A stretch of DNA of 64,000 bases, from NCBI RefSeq assembly GCF_000820025.1, contig NZ_CDBI01000077.1, forward strand, positions 942 to 64,941, written 5' to 3'. Both the position numbers and the translations under genes were made by a program. Below the pieces are notes generated by a model. The model was not told where the DNA came from and ran no database searches. It worked only from the letters and a program-made list of their open reading frames with translations. Shown in pieces: positions 50,201-58,229 of the stretch; the stretch's first letter is position 1, and each line of letters opens with the position of its first letter. The stretch is from Aeromonas popoffii (GTDB lineage Bacteria > Pseudomonadota > Gammaproteobacteria > Enterobacterales > Aeromonadaceae).

Positions 50201-50930
50201 TCATGGTCAATTTGTTGTCGCTATAGAGGTACCCATAGAATGTGGTGGCATTATCGAGCACCATGTTGCCGTAATTAACCCAGATAAGACTCCCTTGGTT
50301 ATTGCTGTTGATGTTGACCGTATTGAACAGGGTGACGTCCTGATTGACAAAAATCCGGGTGATGCCGCTACCAGAGAGGCGAATGGTCACGTTGTCGATA
50401 TTCAACTTGTCGATAAAATAGTCACCGTCCCCCAGTATCAGGGTCGCCCTGTTACGCAGAGTCAGGGTCTTGATCTGATACTCGCTACGACTAGGGAACG
50501 TCATAGTGCAGTTGTCCGCTGTCATGGTGCGATAAGAAGCGTTGGAGGCAGTTTGAGAGCCTGATGAGCAGGTCAGGTCATTGCTGGCACCTATGGTCGG
50601 GAACTTGTTGTTCCCCGTTGCCATCGGGAGGCCGCGAATATCGCTACCAGTAATGGCACAGACCTTGTAACCGCCAGCACCATCATCGCAACGGGGCGTA
50701 TTGTTCTGATCAGGCTGGATGGAACAGAAGTTGAGTGGCAGACCACCGGTACCGTTGATCTTGGGATTGTTGAGCTGGGTGAGCTGATAGCCGCTGATCT
50801 GGTTGCAGGTGTCGTTGTTGTCACCATGATGACCCTGTACCACGGCAGGGAAGAAGGTGCCGGTGTCGATGGGATCGAAGGCCCACGCCTGACTACCAAG
50901 AAGGGCCAGGCACCATAGCCATTTCATCAT
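47253..50930 (-). CDS. mshQ: MshQ, large secreted MSHA-locus protein with lectin-like domain
   Basis: This 1225-residue protein has a signal peptide (about 1-17). A beta-helix-like segment at about 150-270 is rich in short N-containing strands (I-D-K-L-N-I-D-N-V-T-I-R-L-S-G). Residues about 277-525 look like an L-type (legume/concanavalin) lectin fold, with F-D-Q-F-A-Y...G-A-D-G-M-A-V-V-L and G-W-L-G-V-G-I-D-E-Y-G. A long C-terminal region of the DUF6701 kind follows. MshQ is the last gene of the locus and overlaps mshP by ATGA. A surface adhesive role is inferred from the fold; the family's function is poorly known. Confidence 0.85.
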   Translation of the reverse strand: MMKWLWCLALLGSQAWAFDPIDTGTFFPAVVQGHHGDNNDTCNQISGYQLTQLNNPKINGTGGLPLNFCSIQPDQNNTPRCDDGAGGYKVCAITGSDIRGLPMATGNNKFPTIGASNDLTCSSGSQTASNASYRTMTADNCTMTFPSRSEYQIKTLTLRNRATLILGDGDYFIDKLNIDNVTIRLSGSGITRIFVNQDVTLFNTVNINSNNQGSLIWVNYGNMVLDNATTFYGYLYSDNKLTMNNYAAVYGRVTARYLIMDSQSSINETVLTPMLTCFVDGFDSAQINPDSWVVAQRNSSTLPSVQNGRLRLTQNTTNQATSATFQRLFPGASNLVTVEFDQFAYKTSGSSGADGMAVVLSDSTLTPQPGAFGGPLGYGFKTGISGFAGGWLGVGIDEYGNYANEGGSYNLGSRPQAVSIRGSGSGTSGYRYLAGTTSNLNPAVDSGTNSNRPHRYRITVDSRTAGSSLAKVERDTGSGYSTLVGPINMASQAGQAAVPANFLLSLTGSTGSVTNFHEIDNVQICALQSNPVGVQIDHFQLDHSGQALTCNPETVTVKACANAACTTLITDLVTATLSLTPTSASNGWINGNTVTFRGGSTTVQLRNNTATAVTIGVSGSTPTTKPFSTTLCKAGAAAPSAAACALNFADSGFFFDVPDTYSNQPQTVTIKAVKKSDVTKQCVPGFASQTKSVKFWSSYISPNSNPYNSKMSLNNNVLGTSLGTAIPVSLPFDAQGQSTITVHYPDAGQVQLDARYDGTGSEAGLVMLGADQFVARPVGLCITPPQGVCAAGNSSCPVFKKAGETFQIDLKAMAWESANDSDICVGNQTTPNFAQPNIALGSSLVAPTPGTNAAVGTATYNHVAASNGLNSVSQTVSEVGVFRMTATPPVATPPEGSTVSTGYFGYTIPSASSVPVGRFIPADFNLVSGDIVPACNAFSYMGQPFGVTLDVLARNTTGGQTRNYTGPFAKGDAYLSVANNKDGNSLSARLRSLSTLPWVNGRAQFTGNSEFVRLSDTQQDGPYKSLLFGLYMKDNDGDKTLIASPNFNDAVVGNCSGSGCNARLIDSVPMQVYFGRLLAGTAAGLASAPLAVPLQMQYYEAGNWQLNKLDQCTELSLANQGFTFLNPSQTFDATSRDLNLGASRKIRLGLGDPPPGVMSVRAKDGEIMFQFAKPEISVRIPYKVDLSKQPSQPRWLSDPITLQGEAIFGSSRGNDRIIYRREVMP

Positions 50931-51397
50931 GAACCTCCATCATAGGCTTCAACGGTCAGAGTGCGACTCACGGCAAAATCTGGATTGGCACTGTCAATAT
51001 TGGACGCGCCACAGGTGCCTACACTCTCGAGTCGATAGCCAGTGCTCACAAGCCCGTTATCAGTCACAGGCAAGGCAACACAACGCACCACGGCCTGGCA
51101 GTCGACCAGCCCCGGATTGCCGGCAAAGCTCACAGTGCTGGTAGCAAGACAGACCCCAGCCGGTAGCGGGTCAGCGAGAGTCCTATTGGGGAAGAGCCGA
51201 TAGAGCGCCACTTCCAGCCCGCTCTGGGCAGCCAGCAAAGCGCGCACACTGCGCACCTCCACCGTATTCTTTTCACTACTGTCGGTCAGAAAGCGACCCA
51301 TGGCAGCAGCCAGCAGCGCCATCACCACAATCACAAACAGGGCGATCATCAGGGCGCTGCCCCTCATCCGCCCTACAGAGCGCGCATCAAGGGACAT
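50927..51397 (-). CDS. mshP: MshP, minor pilin-like assembly protein
   Basis: This 156-residue protein resembles PilX/PilV-type minor pilins: a short positively charged start (R-M-R-G), then a hydrophobic helix S-A-L-M-I-A-L-F-V-I-V-V-M-A-L-L, then a small globular part with four cysteines. Its start overlaps the end of mshO and its stop overlaps mshQ, so expression is coupled. It would help prime or terminate the pilus. Confidence 0.85.
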   Translation of the reverse strand: MSLDARSVGRMRGSALMIALFVIVVMALLAAAMGRFLTDSSEKNTVEVRSVRALLAAQSGLEVALYRLFPNRTLADPLPAGVCLATSTVSFAGNPGLVDCQAVVRCVALPVTDNGLVSTGYRLESVGTCGASNIDSANPDFAVSRTLTVEAYDGGS

Positions 51398-52214
51398 TGA
51401 ACACCCCTATCTTGTGGTTAAAGGTGACTGACTCACCTCTGCGCTCGAACACGAAGCGCACGCCAAACTCCCCTTCAGCGTTAAAGGCCGACGTTTCCCG
51501 ATAGAACACTCCCGTTCGAAGAGAATCGGCCATCAGCACGCCCTGTGCAGGAAAAGAGGCGCCAATGGCCGCGCTCGATCTCGTTATCGTGCTCCCTTCC
51601 ACACAGTAGCGGACTTGCTCGCGGGCAAAATAGACGCGACTGCCCGGTGAGAGCCCGGCCAGGGTTTGCGCACTGGTGTAGCGAATGCTTTGTACCCCGG
51701 AAACCGGCGCCAACACGTCCGTTACGCTGGCCACACAGCGACCGAACTCGCAATTGGTGGCCAGTGAGCCGGCATTTTTGTCCGGCACGGGGAACACGAT
51801 CATCTTGTCACCTTTGCTTACGGCGGCCGCATCCACACTCAGTGGATTGGCTGCTGAGGCGGGGGTTGCCATCACCAGCTCCAGGGTATCGCTGCTGCCT
51901 GATATGGCACGATTGAGGGCAAGATAGCGACTGGAGGCACTGATGGGCCAAAAACGCAGGCAGGCTCCTTCGTCAAGCCAGTTACCGTTCCGGTCTTCAA
52001 TCCGCTCCGAGCCCGGTACCGCATCACGCAGCTCGCGATTGAGCCGCTCCATGGCGAAGCGGGCATCGCTCATCAACTGCTCGCGGCTGCTGGCATCCCC
52101 ATAGATCTGGGTGCCAATGCCGATAAACTGGCTGGTAAAGGTCGCCATGATGCCGAGCAGCAGAATCACCATCACCAACTCGACCAGGGTGAAACCGCGC
52201 ATTGCCCCTCTCAT
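51387..52214 (-). CDS. mshO: MshO, prepilin-like protein
   Basis: This 275-residue protein has a type IV prepilin leader: M-R-G-A-M-R-G then F-T-L-V-E-L-V-M-V-I-L-L-L-G-I, with cleavage after G7 by the prepilin peptidase. It is longer than a major pilin and probably a minor tip component. It overlaps mshD by one base and mshP by 11. Confidence 0.9.
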   Translation of the reverse strand: MRGAMRGFTLVELVMVILLLGIMATFTSQFIGIGTQIYGDASSREQLMSDARFAMERLNRELRDAVPGSERIEDRNGNWLDEGACLRFWPISASSRYLALNRAISGSSDTLELVMATPASAANPLSVDAAAVSKGDKMIVFPVPDKNAGSLATNCEFGRCVASVTDVLAPVSGVQSIRYTSAQTLAGLSPGSRVYFAREQVRYCVEGSTITRSSAAIGASFPAQGVLMADSLRTGVFYRETSAFNAEGEFGVRFVFERRGESVTFNHKIGVFNVP

Positions 52215-52873
52215 CAGTAGTTACCCCGATAGAAGGAGAAATCGAGCACGCTCCCATCCGGTAGTTTGACCTGCAGATCAATACGCTTGCCGATAGACTC
52301 CACCTTAAGGCCCGTGCTTCCAAACAGGTTATCCGGAGTGACCGCGATTCTGACCTGATAGTTGCGATACTCATCGCTTGCAACCTTGGAATCGGTTTGA
52401 GTAAAAAATGCCGCATCAATCCAGTCACCGTTGAAACAGCTAACCTCGACCCAGCCCTTGGCACAAATGGCACTGGTCTGATAATCATCCACATCATTAA
52501 AGGTGTAGGGGGCCCGTTCACCGCCATCAGGGCCATAGACGCTAGGTTGCCAGCCGGTGATGGCCGGAGCGGGAGGCCGCTGGGTGCACGCCAGACCGAC
52601 AGGGCAACTGCAGTCCCCATAAAACTGACCATTCAACGTCTCGCCACAGCGATAACGGCCACCATTATGATCCGACTGCTCATCAAACGACTTTTGCAGT
52701 ATCTCCCCGGAGAGGCGCTGGGCCAACTGGGCGGCGCGTACCTGCTGCACCGGGTCCACCGCCTGCGGTGCCTGATTGATCAAGAGCCCGAGAATGCCGG
52801 TCAATGCCACCGCCAGCAGCACAATACCGACGATCAGCTCTATCAGGGTAAAACCGCGCTTAAGGGATCTCAT
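52214..52873 (-). CDS. mshD: MshD, prepilin-like protein
   Basis: This 219-residue protein has the leader M-R-S-L-K-R-G and the processed start F-T-L-I-E-L-I-V-G-I-V-L-L. The globular part carries several cysteines (C-G-E, D-C-S-C, L-A-C). It is a minor pilin of the MSHA pilus by position and signal, overlapping the end of mshC by 14 bases. Confidence 0.92.
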   Translation of the reverse strand: MRSLKRGFTLIELIVGIVLLAVALTGILGLLINQAPQAVDPVQQVRAAQLAQRLSGEILQKSFDEQSDHNGGRYRCGETLNGQFYGDCSCPVGLACTQRPPAPAITGWQPSVYGPDGGERAPYTFNDVDDYQTSAICAKGWVEVSCFNGDWIDAAFFTQTDSKVASDEYRNYQVRIAVTPDNLFGSTGLKVESIGKRIDLQVKLPDGSVLDFSFYRGNY

Positions 52874-53375
52874 GGATATACCCCTCGGACTCTATCTTGA
52901 TGCGGCTGGTCTCACGGCCATCGCTCACCAGCAGAGTGCACCCGCTTGCGGTGGCGCAATTCCCGATTGGACGACCCAGCCGATCAAAGCGCAGCACAAA
53001 ACTGCTGCTGTTATTGAGGGAGACAGTGATGCCAGAAGATGGGGTGACAAGGCGTCCCCGGGTGCGCTGATTATCACTCCAGCTGGCAATAGGGCCGGGG
53101 GCCGGGCAAACAGCACCGGTCATCGCCAGGGTGATATGGGCAAAACGGGACGCGTCCACCACCAGCTGGGTACAGCGGTTGGCGGGTTCATGCATATTAA
53201 CGGTCTGCACCAGCCGCAGCCGGGTCAGCAGTTCGTCGCGAACGGTTTGAGTTTCAAAGCCGCCTTTACCCAGCCATTTGGGCACGGCAAAGGCGGCCAG
53301 AATCCCGAGTAACAGGATCACCAGTACCAGTTCAATCAGGGTAAAGCCCTTGGTTGCAGGCATGGAGGTTCTCAT
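52860..53375 (-). CDS. mshC: MshC, prepilin-like protein
   Basis: This 171-residue protein has a prepilin leader ending K-G before F-T-L-I-E-L-V-L-V-I-L-L-L-G-I-L-A-A-F-A-V-P. Two in-frame ATGs are possible (53375 and 53363); neither has a clear ribosome site. It follows mshA across a terminator-like hairpin, so its level should be below that of the major pilin. Confidence 0.9.
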   Translation of the reverse strand: MRTSMPATKGFTLIELVLVILLLGILAAFAVPKWLGKGGFETQTVRDELLTRLRLVQTVNMHEPANRCTQLVVDASRFAHITLAMTGAVCPAPGPIASWSDNQRTRGRLVTPSSGITVSLNNSSSFVLRFDRLGRPIGNCATASGCTLLVSDGRETSRIKIESEGYIHEIP

Positions 53376-53389
53376 CAGGGAAAAGAGAA

Positions 53390-53409
53390 AGCGAGGCCGA
53401 AGCCTCGCT
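53390..53409 (-). terminator. Stem-loop directly after mshA
   Basis: On the minus strand GCGAGGC-TTCG-GCCTCGC forms a perfect stem with the stable UUCG loop, followed by TTTCTCTTTT. It lies 15-34 bases past the mshA stop and should end most mshA transcripts while letting some reach mshC-Q. Confidence 0.85.
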
Positions 53410-53423
53410 CATCATTCAAAGTC

Positions 53424-53903
53424 TTAGGGCAGCACACACGTACCATTATCAGCATTCAACTTGCCAACGATGGTAGTTGCTGTTGCGGTACTTGTAGCCT
53501 GAGTATAAAGAACGCACTTGGCATCTTTTTTCAGGTCGTTGTCAGCTTTGAACTGATAAGAGGTATCTTTAGTAACCTCACTGCCCTTCCAGGAGCCATC
53601 GATAGTTACTGCATTTTTGATCCCTGCATCAGCCGCCTTTGGATAACCATAAGCAGTCTCAATCGATGTACCATCAGAGCCGGACACCGCTGCACTACTG
53701 ACGCGCTCTTCGCCTTCCAATGCTGATTTGCTATAAACCAGCTGAGCTGAGCTGCTGACTGCGGCCTGCACGCCCTGAGCAGCGGACTTCTTGGCATCAT
53801 CCTGCAGATTCAGGAATTTGGGCGCTGCCGTCACGGCCAGAATGCCCAGAATAATGATCACTATGACCAACTCGATCAGGGTAAAACCCGCCTGTTTTTT
53901 CAT
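53424..53903 (-). CDS. mshA: MshA, major MSHA pilin
   Basis: This 159-residue prepilin has a very short leader (M-K-K-Q-A-G) then F-T-L-I-E-L-V-I-V-I-I-I-L-G-I, the N-terminal helix that packs the pilus core. Two cysteines near the end (K-C-V-L-Y and T-C-V-L-P) define the disulfide-bonded loop. The ATG at 53903 has GAGGAA upstream; an upstream in-frame TTG is rejected. It lies 14 bases after mshB and is followed by a strong stem-loop, the layout of a highly expressed subunit. MSHA pili mediate surface sensing and biofilm attachment. Confidence 0.96.
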   Translation of the reverse strand: MKKQAGFTLIELVIVIIILGILAVTAAPKFLNLQDDAKKSAAQGVQAAVSSSAQLVYSKSALEGEERVSSAAVSGSDGTSIETAYGYPKAADAGIKNAVTIDGSWKGSEVTKDTSYQFKADNDLKKDAKCVLYTQATSTATATTIVGKLNADNGTCVLP

Positions 53904-53917
53904 TTTACTTTCCTCTG

Positions 53918-54589
53918 TCAATTGATATTGGTGGTCACCTGACCGGACGCCGGACGGTAACTGAAACTCATAAATGCATCAGTACTGCCTTGCGGATCCT
54001 GATACTTGCCATCACTGCCCTTACTCAAACTATTGACCAGATAGTAGCGACAGACGGAGTCCAGGCCGTTATTGGTCACACTGACATAGTATTTCAGGTC
54101 ATTGCCGCTACCGCGCACCTCGTCAAAGCTGGCAGTAGCCTTGGGCGGGTTCTGCAACAGTCCCTCCCAAATCTTGAGACAGCGCTGGGCCGTCAGGTTA
54201 GCCGGATCCACATCGATACCGCCACCCGCCGAGGTATCCATGGGATAACCGGGCGACAGCTCGCCATTGCTGACCTGGGTCTCGGTCGGCGTGGTCAGAT
54301 AGAAACGCGAACCGTCATACAGCACCGTATTGAGGCTGTCCTGCTTGGCTCGTCCCTCCGCTTCCCACTGGGCCCGCACCAGCGACACACCGGTGGCAAA
54401 GCCGCCGGAAACCCCTTCCACACTGGCCTTCTTGGCCTCGTCGGTCACATCGAGGAAGCGAGGCAAGGCGGTCACCGCCAGGATCCCCAGGATAACGATG
54501 ACGATCACCAGCTCGATCAACGAAAAACCCGCCGCCCGAGACGTTATTACCAACCCGGGATGTGTTGATGCCATTCGATTTGTTGCCAT
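53918..54589 (-). CDS. mshB: MshB, prepilin-like protein
   Basis: This 223-residue protein has an unusually long leader of about 21 residues ending A-A-G before F-S-L-I-E-L-V-I-V-I-V-I-L-G-I-L-A-V-T-A-L. GGAGG before the ATG at 54589 supports that start. It resembles MshA in its first 50 residues but has a larger head domain, as expected of an initiating minor pilin. It lies just upstream of mshA. Confidence 0.92.
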   Translation of the reverse strand: MATNRMASTHPGLVITSRAAGFSLIELVIVIVILGILAVTALPRFLDVTDEAKKASVEGVSGGFATGVSLVRAQWEAEGRAKQDSLNTVLYDGSRFYLTTPTETQVSNGELSPGYPMDTSAGGGIDVDPANLTAQRCLKIWEGLLQNPPKATASFDEVRGSGNDLKYYVSVTNNGLDSVCRYYLVNSLSKGSDGKYQDPQGSTDAFMSFSYRPASGQVTTNIN

Positions 54590-54666
54590 GCTCCCTCCGT
54601 AATAACCCGCATTATTTCATGCAGATATAAAAAAATCATTTAACTGGGCCACACAATGGGCCTCAT

Positions 54667-55128
54667 TCAAGGCTTTTTCAGCACTCTGCCATCAGAAAAT
54701 TGATACATCAGCCAATTATCTTCCCAACCGAACTCGCATCCCCCGCCATCGCGGCTCGCCAGCGCTTGCAGCGGCGGCAGATCCTGGCTCTGTGTGCCTA
54801 TGATCGACAACCACAGCTGGCGGCAATTTTCCGAGGGCGTCAGCAGGGGGCCGGCCCCGATAGGCCAACCACTGTCATCGAACTGCCAGACCAGACCATC
54901 GGCGAACAGGCTCGCGGGACGGCGCTGATCCAGCCAGAGTCCGTGCAACCTTTGCGTCCGCCCGGCAAACTGCTCTCCCAGCAGGACCAGGCTGAGGGTC
55001 AGCGCCTCCGCTCTGTGGGTGCGATAGCTCTGGGCCAGGGTCGCCACTATGATCAGCAGCAAGATCAGGGCGGCTATTCTCCTATATCCCCCCAGCCAGC
55101 GATCATCCTGTTGTGATTGTCTGCTCAC
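54667..55128 (-). CDS. mshF: MshF, MSHA biogenesis protein
   Basis: This 153-residue protein has one N-terminal membrane helix (I-A-A-L-I-L-L-L-I-I-V-A-T-L) and a small periplasmic part with two cysteines. The gene between the pilus platform gene and mshB is mshF by gene order; sequence alone says little. A GTG at 55128 with AGAGAGG five bases upstream is preferred; an earlier GTG at 55161 would add 11 residues. Confidence 0.75.
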   Translation of the reverse strand: MSRQSQQDDRWLGGYRRIAALILLLIIVATLAQSYRTHRAEALTLSLVLLGEQFAGRTQRLHGLWLDQRRPASLFADGLVWQFDDSGWPIGAGPLLTPSENCRQLWLSIIGTQSQDLPPLQALASRDGGGCEFGWEDNWLMYQFSDGRVLKKP

Positions 55129-55197
55129 CCGCACCTCTCTCACACCCTGTTGACCAACCACATTGCATCATATCCCCATCAAGAGGAGTAAAGGCCG

Positions 55198-56418
55198 TTA
55201 GCTACCGCGCACGGCCCGCATCATGTCCCACATGGGTGTGAAGATACCCAGTGCCAGCACCAGCACCATGACGGCCACTATGCCTATCAGGATGGGCTCG
55301 ATACGGGCGGTCAGGCTCTTGAGGTCATAGTCCACCTCCCGCTCGTAATACTCGGCCGCCTCATGCAGTAGGTCGTCAACCTGACCGGTCTCTTCCCCCA
55401 CCGCGATCATCTGCATCACCAGGGGGGTAAACAAGCCGCTGCTACCAGCGGTGCGCAGCAGGCTCTCACCCCGTTCAATACCGGCTCGCATGTCACGGAT
55501 CTGGCCCGCCATATAGGCGTTATCCACCGCATCGGCCACCAGGGTCAGCGCCGTATTGAGCGGCACCCCGGCCTTGAGCATCATGGAAAAGCTGCGGGCG
55601 AAGCGGGCCAGCAGGGAGCGCTCAATGATGGTGCCGACGATGGGCAGCCTGAGTTGCCATCTGTGCCAGATCAGCTTGCCCTTGACCGTTGCAACCCAGC
55701 GCCGCCAGCCCAACACCATGGCGATCAGTATGCCAAGCAGCAGCCACCAGTAGTGGACAAAGAAGTGGGAGGTGGCGAGCAGGATCCGGGTCGTCAGCGG
55801 CAACTCGACGCCGAACTTGGCAAACATGCCGGCGAAGACGGGGATCACCATGATATTGAGGATCACCATGGCGATGCCGATGGCGATCATCACGAAACTG
55901 GGATAACGCATGGCGGTCTTGATCCGCTTGCGGGTCTCCAGCTCCAGATCGAAATAGTTGGCGAGCTGCAAGAAGGCCTCTTCCAGCTGACCCGTGTTCT
56001 CGCCCACGTGAACGATGGCGACAAACAGACTGCTGAATACCTTGGGGTGAGCCTGCATCGAGCTGGAGAGCGGCCGGCCATTGCCGAGATCTTCCCCCAG
56101 CGCGTGCAGCGCTCGCTTGAGCGTCTTGCTGTGGGCACTCTCCTCCAGCCCGGCGATGGCGCGCAGTATGGGGATCCCCGCCCGGGTCAGGGCATACATC
56201 TGGCGGCTGAATACCACCAGCTCGTCCAGCTTGACGCCCCCTTCCAGCAACAGCGACCAGTCGATGGCGGCTGATTTCGCCTTGCCCGGCTTGAGTTCGG
56301 TCGGCATCACACCGCGACGCATCAGCTGCTCGGCCGCAGCCATCTCGTTAGCTGCGTCCACCACGCCGTTGACAGCATTGCCCTGGCTGTCGCGCCCCTT
56401 GTAGGCAAAGGTACTCAT
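55198..56418 (-). CDS. mshG: MshG, inner-membrane pilus platform protein
   Basis: This 406-residue PilC/GspF-family protein has two T2SSF domains, each with a hydrophobic helix pair (about 165-215 and 370-400), and F-S-R-Q-M-Y-A-L-T-R-A-G-I-P and G-E-E-T-G-Q-V-D-D-L-L motifs. It anchors the assembly ATPase and the pilin pool in the inner membrane. It is separated from mshE by about 70 bases that hold a short overlapping frame. Confidence 0.95.
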   Translation of the reverse strand: MSTFAYKGRDSQGNAVNGVVDAANEMAAAEQLMRRGVMPTELKPGKAKSAAIDWSLLLEGGVKLDELVVFSRQMYALTRAGIPILRAIAGLEESAHSKTLKRALHALGEDLGNGRPLSSSMQAHPKVFSSLFVAIVHVGENTGQLEEAFLQLANYFDLELETRKRIKTAMRYPSFVMIAIGIAMVILNIMVIPVFAGMFAKFGVELPLTTRILLATSHFFVHYWWLLLGILIAMVLGWRRWVATVKGKLIWHRWQLRLPIVGTIIERSLLARFARSFSMMLKAGVPLNTALTLVADAVDNAYMAGQIRDMRAGIERGESLLRTAGSSGLFTPLVMQMIAVGEETGQVDDLLHEAAEYYEREVDYDLKSLTARIEPILIGIVAVMVLVLALGIFTPMWDMMRAVRGS

Positions 56419-56483
56419 GAGGTGCGCCCCTGACCGAGAATGTCATGGCAACCAGCCTGTGCGTTGGCGTTGAAGTGAGTCAT
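56415..56483 (-). CDS. Possible 22-codon coupling ORF between mshE and mshG
   Basis: Two codons after the mshE stop an ATG opens 22 codons whose TGA overlaps the mshG ATG. The first bases (TAAGCCATGAC) match the junction between mshL and mshM. It may only pass ribosomes on to mshG, with no protein function. Confidence 0.3.
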   Translation of the reverse strand: MTHFNANAQAGCHDILGQGRTS

Positions 56484-56486
56484 GGC

Positions 56487-58196
56487 TTACCCCAGATCCT
56501 CGGCCAACCGCAGCACTTCATCCACCGAGGTGATCCCCTGGCGGGCATAATCCAGCGCCGTCAGGGCCAGTGGCCGGAAGTGTTCATGCTGGCGCGCCGC
56601 CTTGGCGAAACCTTCGGCATCGTTGCGGCGCAGGGCATCCATCATGGGTTGATCCAGTTCCAGCAGCTCATAGACCCCGATCCGGCCAGAGTAACCAGTG
56701 AAGTTGCAGCTCTGGCAGCCACGCCCCTTGTGATAGGCATGCTGACCGGGCGCTTCGCCGGAGAGCACAGTCAGCCAGGTGGCCTGCCCCTCGTCCGGCG
56801 CCCGCTCCTCGACGCAGTGCTCGCACACCCGCCGCACCAGCCGCTGGGCCACCACGGCTCGCAGCGCGCTCGCCACCAGATAGCCAGGCGCGCCCATGTC
56901 GATGAGACGCAGGGCACTGGTGACCGCATCGTTGGTGTGCAGTGTGGTGAGCACCAGGTGGCCTGTGATGGCGCCACGCAGGCCTATTTCCACCGTCTCG
57001 TTGTCCCGCATCTCGCCCACCAGCAGTATGTCCGGATCCTGACGCAGGGTAGAACGCAGCACATGGGAGAAGGTGAGGCCTATCTTGGGATTCACCTGCA
57101 CCTGGTTGACTCTGGGCAACCGGTATTCTACCGGGTCTTCCACCGTGATGATCTTGTGGCTGGCCTGATTGAGCTCGGAGAGGGCGCCGTAGAGGGTGGT
57201 GGTCTTGCCGCTCCCGGTCGGGCCGGTCACCAGTATCATGCCGTGGGGTCGTTTGAGCTGACGGCGAAAACGGGCCAGGATCTCCGGCGGCATGCCGGTC
57301 TCGCTCAGCGACAGTATGCCGGAGGATTGATCCAGCAACCGCATCACCACGGACTCACCGTACTGCACCGGCATGGTGGACATACGCACATCCACGTCCC
57401 GGCCGCGCACCTTCATGTTGAAGCGACCATCCTGGGGCAGCCGCTTCTCGGATATGTCGAGCCCTGCCACCAGTTTCAGACGTAGCACCAGCGCCTGGGC
57501 GATGCGCACCTCGTTCAGGATATTCTCGTGCAAGATGCCGTCGATCCGCTGGCGAATGCGCAGCACCTTCTCATCCGGCTCTATGTGTATATCGGAGGCC
57601 CCTACCTGCACCGCGTCCTCGAACAGGGAACGCAGCAGCTTGGCCACCGTCGCCTCCCCCTCGTCACCGGACCCGATGTTGCTAGAACCCAGCTCGAAGC
57701 CAGTATCCTGATACTCCTCCTGCAGCTGTTCGGCGAAGCTCTCTATTTCGCGGGTACGGCGATAGAGGCGGTCGAAATACTCCAGCAACTGGCCTTCCCG
57801 CGCCACTGACAGCACCATCTCCCGCGGGCGCAGCAACGCTGCGATGGCATCGAGGGCACTCAAGTCCGCCGGATCCGACATGGCCACCGTCACCCGGTTG
57901 TCGGTGAGGTTGACCGCCAGTGCGCGATAGCGGCGCGCCTGTACCTCGGGCAACAAAGGTACCGCCGAGACGTCGATGGTGAGGTTGTTGAGATCGAAGA
58001 AGGGCACATCCAGCTGGCGGGCAAGAAACTGCAGCAGCTGTACCTCGCTGATGAAGCCGAGATCGATCAGTGTGGTGCCCAGCTTGCGGCCGGTCTGACG
58101 CTGCTGCTGCAGGGCGAGCTGCAACTGATCATCCGAGATGATCTGCTCTTGCACCAGCAGGTCGCCGAGGCGCATTTTCAGTCTGGGTTGTGCCAT
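56487..58196 (-). CDS. mshE: MshE, pilus assembly ATPase with c-di-GMP-binding N-terminus
   Basis: This 569-residue GspE/PilB-type ATPase has an N-terminal MshEN domain with two copies of the c-di-GMP motif (R-L-G-D-L-L-V and K-L-G-T-T-L-I, each followed by L-x3-L). The ATPase part shows Walker A G-P-T-G-S-G-K-T-T, Asp/His boxes and Walker B (I-L-L-V-G-E-M-R-D). A zinc loop C-x2-C...C-x2-C (C-E-H-C and C-Q-S-C) lies near 460-510. It powers pilus extension in response to c-di-GMP. Confidence 0.97.
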   Translation of the reverse strand: MAQPRLKMRLGDLLVQEQIISDDQLQLALQQQRQTGRKLGTTLIDLGFISEVQLLQFLARQLDVPFFDLNNLTIDVSAVPLLPEVQARRYRALAVNLTDNRVTVAMSDPADLSALDAIAALLRPREMVLSVAREGQLLEYFDRLYRRTREIESFAEQLQEEYQDTGFELGSSNIGSGDEGEATVAKLLRSLFEDAVQVGASDIHIEPDEKVLRIRQRIDGILHENILNEVRIAQALVLRLKLVAGLDISEKRLPQDGRFNMKVRGRDVDVRMSTMPVQYGESVVMRLLDQSSGILSLSETGMPPEILARFRRQLKRPHGMILVTGPTGSGKTTTLYGALSELNQASHKIITVEDPVEYRLPRVNQVQVNPKIGLTFSHVLRSTLRQDPDILLVGEMRDNETVEIGLRGAITGHLVLTTLHTNDAVTSALRLIDMGAPGYLVASALRAVVAQRLVRRVCEHCVEERAPDEGQATWLTVLSGEAPGQHAYHKGRGCQSCNFTGYSGRIGVYELLELDQPMMDALRRNDAEGFAKAARQHEHFRPLALTALDYARQGITSVDEVLRLAEDLG

Positions 58197-58229
58197 GCAA
58201 ACTCCAAAAAAAGTTAACCAGCCCGCCCG

